64,000 bases of DNA from Trichaptum fuscoviolaceum (Eukaryota; Basidiomycota; Agaricomycetes; Hymenochaetales; Trichaptaceae), in contig CAJSYZ010000012.1 of the NCBI GenBank assembly GCA_910574455.1, positions 2,163,317 through 2,227,316 on the forward strand, given 5' to 3'. Every line of letters begins with the position of its first letter. The first letter of the stretch is position 1. Below are positions 42,051-55,846 of this stretch, in pieces. A program made the translations under genes and the position numbers. Under the pieces are notes generated by a model that searched no databases, was not told where the DNA came from, and saw nothing but the letters and a program-made list of their open reading frames with translations.

Positions 42051-42846
42051 CATGCCAGACAACAACTGTTTCGATCTAAGCTCACTTGCAGCTGAAATTA
42101 GACGGAAGGAAAGAGAAAAAAAAAGCGCGTCAATAAGGATAGAGAGCACTGGGCCTGGGTGAGACGCTTCCTGAAATGCGACCTCAATGTTTCTGACACT
42201 GCAAACAGCGGGTATGGCCCGGGCATACTGCCTTCCATCTTCCCTTCAGAGATGACGAAGCCTTGCGCCCAATGCAATCCAGTGTGGGTGTTAGCTGACT
42301 TAGCGCTCTTCGCTTGATACATTTCACTACTAGTAGTGCTGACCGAGTTGAGTAGGCTAGTCGATGATGGTTCACTACTATAACCGTATTGTTCTTCGAC
42401 AGTATGCGAAGTGCAGGGCCCACTACTTAGCTATGAGGTCGATGGTTTGCCGCGTTTGGATAAGGAGACCTCCGCTGTCTCACAGAACTTGTCCGTCGGA
42501 AGCGACTTGAACGAGGACCGTATGGAGGACAGAGGGGCAGCAGTGGACGCGGACGAGGCCATGCAATACACTAATCTTTCGGACGAGATATTGTACGTTT
42601 TATATGCTTCGTCCATCCCCCGAACTAACTCGTTAGCTCTCTAGGAAAATGACGGACATTTTGGGCCAACCACCTCAAGCTACCGCTCCTAGCTTGATAT
42701 CCGCAGTGCAGTCCTCGCCGGCGTCTGGGTCATCGCACAATTGCACGCATTTCATGCCACTCTCTCCCCCGTCGGTACCTAGTTTCCTGGAGGTATCAGC
42801 CTTCGGAGACATTTCTATGCAATGTTCGCTATACCTGGTCTTTTAA
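42051..42846 (+). pseudogene. Truncated family-B zinc-finger gene relic (B5)
   Basis: The start (MPDNNCFDLSSLAAEIRRKE) is a diverged version of the family exon 1 motif (DALAAE). A following segment reads SGYGPGILPS after an acceptor CAAACAG, as exon 2 does in other copies. Further pieces correspond to exon 3 and to the start of the last exon: PSLISAVQSSPAS, and PSFLEVSAFGDIS, compare PEFLEVPDFGAYQ in B3. The sequence then runs into a stop (42844-42846) before any zinc finger. Several junctions do not keep a frame. It looks like a decayed copy cut off before the fingers, between the second pair of inverted arms. Confidence 0.65.
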
Positions 42847-43649
42847 GTATGTCAATGGTGATGGTGAGCCACCTATGCCATTGTCTTTCATATATGTATG
42901 TATACCTTTGTCGTCGTAGATGAGGGCCAAGGCTCTGGCCGCCTCAGATGATCTCATGATGCGTCTAATCATCTGAAGAGAGTGGTAGCCTTGCAGGTTT
43001 TATTGTATGTATGTTTTTCGTATAGTCTTGTCGGCAATTCGGGTGCGTGTTCCGACACTGTCAGTACAAGTCCGAATTTCCGAGGCTTCAATCTTCCGAG
43101 ACTTACTGTTAGTACAACTTGCTGCAGAGGACACTGACGCATTATTGATCTCTATTCGTATGCATGTGAATATGTACAATGAATTGAAGTCTTGAAATAA
43201 ATACTGTACAGCTTTAGCTTCATTGACGCCCATTTGATTCCGCATTTCCGAGACCAATCAAAAACACATGGCCTAGCCAGCCCAACGCCGCAAGGCCGGC
43301 GATGAAAAGAGCATGGTGCGCCACGAAAAGCATGAAATGGAACGTCAAGAGGCAAGACACAAGTATGAGTCTGGGGGCACGGTAAGAAATATGGTTGTGC
43401 TGGTGCGAGAAATACGATAGAAAGAGAAAAAAAGACCGAGAGATCTATTCTGATAGCGTTGGGGAAACGTCCGTGGGTCAGCCTGGGGAGCCGACGGAAG
43501 AAGAGCGAGTTGATTGATACAGCGGGATGATGAGACCTGTGATGAAGTATGTTGGGGATCAGCTAGCGTAGAAGATTTCCAATGCGACGTACCAAAGCAA
43601 ATTGCACGAAAACACCGAAAAGAGCAAAGCACGAGATTCCCCAACGGGC
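42847..43649. other. Intergenic, nothing recognised
   Basis: No coding frame with a domain. Contains the 3' side of the tyrosine-phosphatase-like gene. Confidence 0.5.
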
Positions 43650-44408
43650 TCACCACTGCGCCTCGACCGAACCATCCTCCTTGCGCGAAGGCAGCTTCTT
43701 GAAGTTGCGCACAAACTCAAATTGGGGGCCTGTTTCTGGGCTGCACGGGAAGCGCCGGCACTTGTCGACGGTTTTCCACTCCGCCGCAATGATCTTCAGC
43801 GCCTCCTCGCCGTCTTTCGCCACCCCGCTCTCGACGAGCCAGCACCCGACGACCGTGCCAGTCCGTCCGATGCCGCCACGGCAGTGCACCGCCGCCTTGC
43901 GCCCGCGCCGCTCGCAGTCGTGCAGCACGTCCATGATGCGTGCAATGAAGTCCATGGATTCCGGGACCTTCCGATCCGGAATCGGGAAGCGGTAGTACTC
44001 GATGGCGTGCACGTCGGCGTCCGTGAGCCCACAGGCAGTCGCGCGGCCTGGGAGCAGAGTTTGATACTGCAGCAGCTCGCCAGACTCGGTGAGGTCGATG
44101 AATGTGCGCACGCCCGCGCGCAGCAGGGCGTCTAGCTTCGGCCGGGTCGACGACGGCGCCCACGGGTACTCGCATGCGACGAGCATCGGCGTCGGCCAGT
44201 ACGAGTTCGCGATGGGTTTGGGACATAACGTGTTCGTGATCGGTCGAAGGAGCGGTTTGCGGAATGCAGAGGGGTTGGAAGGCCTCCGACTCAGTTGTTG
44301 CGGGAGAGAAGCTGTCGTCGCCATAGCAGATGCACCTGTATTGAAGTGGGAGGCATTGCGGGTGAGTGCGCGAGCGGCTTTAAATACTTTTGAGGGAGCC
44401 CCCGCCAT
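43650..44408 (-). CDS. Protein tyrosine/dual-specificity phosphatase-like protein
   Basis: A single-exon frame of 252 residues. The phosphatase signature HCRGGIGRTG (CX5R: Cys and Arg of the P-loop) lies near residues 175-184. DLTESGEL and the preceding LLRAGVRTFI match the N-terminal part of the domain. YYRFPIPDRKVPE contains the general-acid loop Asp (IPD), as in the small single-domain phosphatases of fungi and bacteria. The first 50 residues are basic and Ser-rich, possibly an organelle-targeting or disordered leader; an internal Met (MATTASLP) is an alternative start. Substrate unknown. It stands alone between inverted-repeat arms and is not duplicated, and its GC-rich coding sequence contrasts with the surrounding AT-richer DNA. 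Confidence 0.85.
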   Translation of the reverse strand: MAGAPSKVFKAARALTRNASHFNTGASAMATTASLPQQLSRRPSNPSAFRKPLLRPITNTLCPKPIANSYWPTPMLVACEYPWAPSSTRPKLDALLRAGVRTFIDLTESGELLQYQTLLPGRATACGLTDADVHAIEYYRFPIPDRKVPESMDFIARIMDVLHDCERRGRKAAVHCRGGIGRTGTVVGCWLVESGVAKDGEEALKIIAAEWKTVDKCRRFPCSPETGPQFEFVRNFKKLPSRKEDGSVEAQW

Positions 44409-46040
44409 TGTCTTTTAGCGCACGCAACCGTTAGCCACAAGCTGTGCTGTATGCAGTGGCCTCGTCGCTGCCTTGAGGCCTGCGCTCGTTCTGGGCGTTG
44501 CCAGGCAAGATCAAATGGCGCGCTTTGGGTAGGCCATGGCGGGTGGCGAGATATAAAGCAGATGTGGGGGAGGAGGACGTACCCAAAGTTCCCAAGTGGC
44601 TTTTAAGTGGGGATTCTATACTCGAGCGAAATGTAATGGAAAGTAGCGGCCGCTCGAGTACAAACTATAATCTGGGCGTGGCGTCACTCGTCCAACAGTA
44701 GAAAGGAGAGTGGCTGTAACGGGTAACACAAATTTAAGCGAGTAGGGTCCGGTCACAGTCACAGTAACCAATGTTAGTGTAGAACAACAGCGGGGCGTCG
44801 AGGTTGCTATTGAGCGACGAGTACGTCGATGAAGAAGAAGAAGATTGAGAACAAGAACTTGAAAGTGCACTGGTCCACCTGTTTTAATACCTTGTCGAGT
44901 GTCTCCGAACAGCATGCTTTTTCTTCGGAGATGAGCCCAGATTTGCCTCCATGTGTCGGCCGCGCACAATCCACCCTACGCGTCCTTCGCAGAGATAGTC
45001 ATGTATGGTATATCTAACTCGCATCGATATCACGTTCTGGGTGCTGCACCCGGCTTGCGTTGCGAACGTGCTGTATCGTTACTTACTTTCGAGAGGCACC
45101 GGGCCTATGCAGGTCCGCTCCGTTCCGCACTCAAGTCGTTGCATGGACTCCGGCGTGATAAAAGTAGCAAAGCTATGGGAAAACGATAAATCTGGAATCA
45201 AGCCGAAAGTTCACAGTGCATACTTCTCTAAATCCTTACAGAACGAAAAGGGTTCAAAAACGTTCCCACGATTGTCCCACTCGAGAATAATAATGTACAA
45301 GAACATGTATTAGAAATCAATCAAACGAATCATTATAAACGGTCGATGTTATATGATCGGTTCGAATAGCAATTATATAACTGAGTCGATCAAATGACTA
45401 ATTGCGCTTTGTAAACGTTAAACATATATGATCGATTTTGATTCAAACCACACATCCATGTGTGTTACTAAATCCGAATTGGTTGGTCTCGATCGGATCC
45501 GCCTTCGCAAATTTACGAAATGTCATGATTAGAAGCACTGTATTAGAGATCTCAATGTAATAGCCTTCGTTTGGGTTGCAAGAATTATGTAGGTGTTGTA
45601 TTCGCACTGTCTTGACTCTTGAGGCTCAAAGTCGTTGATGTGGTCACAGTTGTGCCAGTGGTGGAGGAGCGCGACGCGACTGCGTGCCCCTCAACCCTTG
45701 TCACGGGACTCCGACAGAAAGAGCGTCCATATAGTACTTATTTATTGCAAGTTACACACTATGCACGTACAAGGCAGGAAAGTTGCCATTCACCTCAGAT
45801 GGAACATCGGAGGATCCTGAAGCCACAGGCCTGGTACTATCTGTTGAAAGAAATTGAGAACATATACATGTAGGAACGGAAAGCATAAAGATCGAAAGTA
45901 AGATAATGGGCATAGAATACATGAGTAGAAAAAAGAAGATCGAACAACAGATAATAAGGATATCATAAATGCGATACTTGACCTGAAGTATCAATTGTCC
46001 TCGCTCGCCGAATCAGATCTCTTACGCACCCGTAAACCCA
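44409..46040. other. Intergenic; outer edge of module B copy 3
   Basis: No gene. From about 45.4 kb rightwards the sequence is the reverse complement of 38.2-38.8 kb (the stretch with CACACATCCATG...CGGATCCGCCTTCGCA). Confidence 0.5.
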
Positions 46041-47244
46041 CTACTCCTGTTCTCCGATTTTCTTCAAATGTCGAACTAGCGCGTCCTTTCTCGAGTAGGT
46101 CTTGCCGCAATGCTGACACATAAATGGAAGTCCACCAAAGTGGATGGTGAAGATGTGCCGTGCAACCGATTGAAGGGACGGCTCATTCCCTTTGTCCTGC
46201 TTGGCTTGTGCCCTCCTTCCTGGGGCGTGCGCATGCTCAGGGAATTCCTTGCAGAGGCGGCAGGATTTTATATTTCTCAGCAGTTCTCCGGCATTCTTAT
46301 GCTCCCGCACGTGCTCCAGTATAAGATCCTCGTCGTTGACGAGCATATGTCCGCAGCGCCTTCTCTTCCTCCTTAACGGACATCGGAACGTCAAAGGACT
46401 CGGAGCCTCGCATTGTGGATTGCCAGCCGTGCCTTCGTCATTCGGCTCGACCATGAGTACCTGTTGATCCGGTTCCGGAGAATGCTCGTCTCGCACCGTG
46501 GAGGGACCTGCTACGGGTGGAAGCATATCATTCTCTTCCTCGAAGTCCATTGCGCTATCCATGAGCTGGTAAGCTCCAAAGTCTGGGACCTCTAGGAACT
46601 CCGGTACCGGAGAAAGGGAGGGCATAGCAGGATACGAGTGGCTCTGCGACCACTCGGACGAGGTACGTGAGGACTCGCCCGCCGATACCAAGCTAGGACA
46701 AGCAGGCTGGAAAGAATTAAAGACGTTCGTATTTTCACTAGTTAGCCTACGCGGCGCGTTAGTGTGAGAAACATGGGATAGGAGTAGAAGACGCACCAGC
46801 TGTCGTCGAGTACCTCAGGCTCTTTGACCCCCATATCAAATTTGGCTTGAATTGCAGCCAGAATCTCATCGAAATTCTCAGGAATCCAAGCACTGTAATC
46901 ATAGCTAGCTTGCGAGCCCTGCACTTCGTTTCCTGACGAAGGATCGTCGAGTTGCTCGTTTAAACCATCAGCGACCGGCCTAACCGATTTGGTCAGTATA
47001 ATGTGTGGTGATCGGTCAATCGAAGGACAGACTAGCACCCACGCTGTGTTGAGTGGGACTCCAGGCCCCACCATGTCTGGAGGTAAGTAGGAAGGCACTG
47101 CCATCCCATATCCGCTGTATGTTGTGTTAGAATCATCTAGGACGCGCTGAAAGACGCGTCTTACCTGCTTTCCATCGTCGGAGCTCGATCCTTCCCTCTG
47201 GCTTCAGCGGCCAGTGCGTCCAGGTCTTCGTAGAAACTCATCAT
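46041..47244 (-). CDS. Cys/His zinc-finger protein, family B, copy B3
   Basis: Four exons on the minus strand: 47244-47165, 47114-47043, 46979-46797 and 46746-46041, giving about 346 residues. It begins MMSFYEDLDALAAEARGKDR, followed by GPGVPLNTA, the acidic exon 3 (SAWIPENFDEILAAIQAK) and, in exon 4, SLVSAGESSRTSSEWSQSHS and MLPPVAGPST. Finger region: CPLRRKRRRCGHMLVNDED, LILEHVREHKNAGELL, CRLCKEFPEHAHAPGRR, HIFTIHF and CQHCGKTYSRKDALVRHLKK. The last unit lacks its fourth ligand because the protein ends at GEQE. It sits in the B1 position of the third cassette, but exon number and N-terminus are more like B4 and B2. Probable nucleic-acid binding; otherwise unknown. Confidence 0.75.
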
Positions 47245-47346
47245 TGTTGTAGATATTGAATCGTAGGTGTATGTTCTACAGAACGGTGTCAATTTTAGTG
47301 AAGTAAAAAGTAGAAAGTGGTGAAGAGCTGTCCGGCGGGCGCGAGG

Positions 47347-47421
47347 ATTTATATGAGCATCCCCAGGTCACATTACCCAGCGCGCCTTTGGTATTTGGTT
47401 GTGCGACCAGCGTTACACGAG
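47347..47421 (-). promoter_or_regulatory. Promoter module of B3 (TATA, altered E-box)
   Basis: On the minus strand TATAAAT (47347-47353) lies 103 bp before the ATG. At the E-box position the plus strand reads CACGAG (47416-47421) instead of CACGTG, the only one of the six genes with this change. Confidence 0.55.
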
Positions 47422-48967
47422 GCAGAATAATAGGAGTGGACGTTTGTGGTTGTGCAGACAAAGAAAGCGGCCACCGTCCAGAGCGTGGTTTCATAGTGCC
47501 GAGGGTCGTCGGTAACCAGCACCAAAGCTCCCCGAAAATTTCATTGGCTGAAACATTGTGCGGGCTGTGCAAGGCGCACATTCAGTGTTGACGATAGCTG
47601 GCGGAGTTCAAGGACAATGGGAGTGGCTAGATGAAGACTGTGTTGATGTCCGAAACGGGGAGATGTTGTGCGGCGGGGGGACGGCGTGGATGACTTGGCC
47701 ACTCGGGTAACTGTATCGGGCCTCGAGGCAAGACTTCCAGCAGTCAGTATCAATTGACACCCCATCTCTTTCAATGTAGAACGTCGCAGAACGCCATAGA
47801 TGACCGCGGGTTTGAGTAAACCAAGAGAGAGGCTGGAGAGTCGCTTGCGGAGATTGACGATCCAAGGTCAGATTGAGATATGCAAAGAAACGTGGAAGTG
47901 CGAGGTAATATCGACCTTCCAGTCTATGCGACTAGCATGATTGAGTGTCAGCGAAAGAAATGTTCGCAAGGGAAGAAACGTACCGTGCATCAGCCATGAT
48001 TGTTGGTTCCATTATTTATTTCACTCTCCAAAGCGCTGCCACGGATTATCTTCGGAAGACACAGAAGAAGTTGACATAATTGATAGATACTGTTAAGCCC
48101 GACATTTACTCTTTTTTGCTCATGCACAGAGCGGGATCAGACACAGTCTTATCGAGTAGCTCGTAACCAGTCTTACTTACCCGTCTAGTTTTCGCAGAGC
48201 ATATACATTCGGTTTTATGGGCTGAGTGTGAAGCAATAGTGCAGCGATGTAGCTGGTTCTTAAGTCTGTTTGTGATCCGTGCAGTTGACTATCAGCGAAG
48301 TAGACGCTCGTAACTGGAGAGAACTCACAGCGCTTCAGCCCATGATTTATCGGTGCATGTGTATATTTTATACTCAGTAGCCAAGATCGAGACGCTCATC
48401 TCTTCGTAAACAAGTGAGGAGACATTCTGAGACACTGATGGACATGTTTTTATCTCTCTTGCAGCAGATAGGGGTATAATGCTCTACAGATATCGCATAT
48501 TCTGCATTACATGTCGCATTGATAGCTGCCAGTATTTTAGGCCCGCCGAGTTTCATGACAGAGTGAAAGCGATATTTCAGAAAGCAGGAGCCGGTCCCGA
48601 AGTCTGCGCACGGGCCACGGCGGGAGCCCAATTTAGAATCGGCGGGGCCATCATGTCTATATCCGTCTTTACCGAATCCGAGCACTTTCTCATTCGTCTC
48701 GGAGCCCCGACAGCGATAACGTCCATAAACTACTTATATATTGCAAGGAAGTGCTACAAACTATACGTACAAACTGGAAAAGCTAGCATTTCCCTCACGA
48801 AGTCGATACATCTGAGGGTCCTGAAGCCATACAACAAATACTATCTACTGTACGGAAAGGCAAACATATGTGATGGAAGGCATAGAGGTGCATATAGAAT
48901 TAATGGGCATATGCGATAGACAAAAGATAAGAAGACTGAACATAATGGCGATACTTGTCCTGCAGTA
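47422..48967. other. Spacer between B3 and B4
   Basis: Third copy of the cassette spacer (compare 14.5-16.15 and 35.34-36.95 kb). It contains the conserved CATCAGCCATGATTG and CGGAGCCCCGACAGC blocks. The frame with FYIERDGVS is again open (47608-47865). No gene called. Confidence 0.45.
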
Positions 48968-50258
48968 TCAACTGTCCTTGCTCGACGAATCAGACCCCTT
49001 GCGCACTTTCTTCAAGTGTCGATCTACCGCGTCCTTTCTCGAGAACGTCTTGCCGCAGTGGTGACACACAACCGGCGGACCTCCACCAAAGTGGATGTTG
49101 AAGATGTGCCGCACAATACTTTGAAGGGTCGAATCCTTCTTTGATTTCCTGTCCTTCGTTTGCTTTCTCCTTCCTGGGGCTTTCGCATGTTCAGGGAACA
49201 AGTCGCAGAGGAGGCAGGGTTTTACTTTCTTCGGCAACTCCCCGGCATTCCTGTGCTTCTTCATGTGCCTCTTTATAAGCTTTTCGTTGTGGACCAACAT
49301 TTTCTCACAGCGTCTCCCGTTCCTTTTGAACGGACATTGGTACTTCGCAGAACTGAGAACCTTCAATAGCGGGTTGCTTGTCGTGCCTTCGTCGTCCGAG
49401 TCGTCCGAGTCATCCGAGTCATCCAACTCATCCAACTCATCCAAATCAGCAGGTTGTTCTAGCTCTGAAGAGTGCCCAGTGCGGGTCGTAGAGGGGCCTG
49501 CCACGGGAGGAAGCACACCATCATCCTCTTCTTCCTCGCAGTCCATGACGCTGTCCGTATCCGGATAGTCTCCAAAGGCAGACACCCCTAAGAGTCCAGG
49601 TGCAGGAGTCACAGGAATGGAGTGGCTCTGTTCCGACGAGCCACTTGAGGACGCCCCTGCCGATACCAGACTAGGAGTGGCAGGGGAAGGTGGACGGTCG
49701 AGCTGGTCCGTTACTCTCCTAAAAAGTTGACGCGTTAGTGTCTGTTACAGAGAATACGGCTGTAAGACGTACCAGGAGTCATCGAAATGGCCATGGTTTT
49801 GCTGTCCTCCGTCCACTGAAGCTCCTGTCTCTGGAGCAGCGACCTCAGTATCCCTGCTTTGGTTGAACCTGTCATAACCGGGTACAGATCGTAGGTAAGC
49901 TTCATCCAAACGAGTCAAGCCATCGTCTTCGAAGCCTTGCAGCGATCCCTGTCCCCCAGCTACTGTTGAAGGAGGGTATAGGTCATCTTGATCAAAGAAA
50001 ACAGCGACTGGCCTGGACATCTTGGTCAGTATATTGTATCAATCAAAGGGGAGACTATCACTCACGCTGTCTCGAATGGAACTCCGGGCCCCATCATGTC
50101 ATCGAATAATGGCACCGTCCCAAACCCGCTGTATCTTGTGTCAGAATCATCGAGGTCGCGCTCAAAGACGCGTCTCACCTGCTCTCCATTATCGACGCTC
50201 GTTGCTTCCCTCTGGCTTCAGCGGCCAGCGCGTCCATGTCTTCGTAGAAGCTCATCAT
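48968..50258 (-). CDS. Cys/His zinc-finger protein, family B, copy B4
   Basis: Four exons on the minus strand: 50258-50179, 50128-50066, 50012-49773 and 49718-48968, giving about 377 residues. Sequence order: MMSFYEDMDALAAEARGKQR; SGFGTVPL and MGPGVPFETA; an acidic exon 3 with YPPSTVAGGQG; then WRVTDQLDRPPSPATPSLVS and VLPPVAGPST. A Leu/Asp/Ser repeat (LDELDELDDSDDSDDSDDEG) follows, encoded by 9-bp tandem repeats at about 49391-49447. Fingers: CPFKRNGRRCEKMLVHNEKL, KRHMKKH, CLLCDLFPEHAKAPGRR, HIFNIHF and CHHCGKTFSRKDAVDRHLKK. The last unit has no fourth Cys or His within the usual spacing. It occupies the B2 position of the third cassette. Intact; function unknown. Confidence 0.76.
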
Positions 50259-50360
50259 TGTTGAAGGCAGTGAATCGTTGATGAAGGATTTAGAACGGTG
50301 TGAGGTTTAGAGAGAAGTAAGAAGTAGAAAGTGGTAAACAGTTGTCCGACGGGCGCGAGG

Positions 50361-50427
50361 ATTTATATGCGCATCCCTGGGCCACATATCCAGCGCGCCT
50401 CTGGTTGTGCTACCAGCGTTGCACGTG
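50361..50427 (-). promoter_or_regulatory. Promoter module of B4 (E-box plus TATA)
   Basis: CACGTG (50422-50427), with the neighbouring ACAGAATAATAG on the plus strand, and on the minus strand TATAAAT (50361-50367), 103 bp before the ATG at 50258. Confidence 0.6.
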
Positions 50428-50900
50428 ACAGAATAATAGAAGTGGATGTTTGTGGTTGTGCAGACAAAGAGAGCGGCCACCGTCCAGAGCGTGGTTTGAT
50501 TGCGCCGCGAGTCGTCGGTAACCAGCACCAAAGCTCCCTGGAAAAGAATTTCATTGGCTGATACGATATTCGGGCGGTGCAAGGCGCAGATTCAGTGTTG
50601 ACGATAGCTGGCGGAGTTCAAGCACAATGACATCGTCTAGATGCTGACTATGAAATGGAGAGGGGGGAGCGGGGGACGGCGTGGATGACTTGACCTCTCA
50701 GTATCTGTATCGGCGCACGAGGCAAGACTTCCAGCAGTCAGTCTCATTTTGACACCCCATTTCATTACATGCAGAATGTCCCAGGCCGCCATAGATGTCC
50801 GTGGGCTTGAGTAAGCCAAGAGAGAGGCTGGAGAGTAGCTTGCGGAGACGATCAAAGGTCAGCATGAGATATGCAAAGAAAATACGAAGTGCATAAACGG

Positions 50901-55047
<4,147 letters not shown>

Positions 55048-55846
55048 AACAGTCTATACTTAGTTGTCCGTGTCTTACAAACCGTTGTCTAAAATTCCGT
55101 CTTCACTGACAACTTCCCTTTTTTTCCATTGCAGATCTGTCTTGACCTACTCGCATATGTTTCATGACCTGATGTTTGGAATATAGGAAGCAAGTGAATC
55201 CGAAAGCAACGACATTGAAACTGCGACTATTAATCGATTTGAGGTACTGCGCTTTTTCCCTCTTGATCTACAGTATGCGAGAAGCTCTCCTACTCAAATG
55301 CAATCCGAGGAACGGCCCTTACAATGTCCACGCCAACCGGGTAGTAAGGTAATTTCGGGCTACAACGCAATAGCCGCAGACTGATAGGCTTGCTTTAGCA
55401 TTCCGACTTTACTGCTGCGCTCACTACTTGTTTGCCGATTATCAGGATTTCTGGTTTCTGGTTTCGGAACGTGTAACACAGCGAAACGCTATTCTTTACG
55501 AAAAAGGGATCTCTGCGCTGGAGAGAGACTGCGGAGGACAAATGCTATGTCCAGTTTTTTTTTCTGGTATCACGAAGACCTGCCCGTTTGCCCGTCGGAC
55601 CGATGCCCCTGCAACTACATCAAGTGCATTAAATCCCAGATGATCGCAGGCAGAGCACCTGAGACATGGCCGGCCTTGTTCTCGGCCTCAGCATGCCCAT
55701 TGTGTGGTCGTACCATTCTCATCTACTTTCAGATCATGTTTCCTATCATGATCGTATTTGGAACTGACTTCTTTCCGATGATATATATCAAGGGCTGCCG
55801 CATCTTTAGTGACTCGATTTCATCATATATACATCCAGACTCAAGT
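55048..55846. other. Intergenic region before the P450
   Basis: No coding exon is convincing. A plus-strand frame (55547-56062) runs into the P450 first exon but its upstream part has no P450-like sequence. Confidence 0.5.

Larger units (their letters stand above)
45400..50900 (-). repeat. Module B, copy 3 (B3-B4 cassette)
   Basis: Same gene order as copy 1 (13.2-17.3 kb, same orientation) and opposite to copy 2. Pairing with copy 2 gives coordinate sums near 84.2 kb, so the axis is near 42.1 kb, close to the B5 relic and the LTR element. More diverged than copies 1 and 2 are from each other. Confidence 0.75.
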
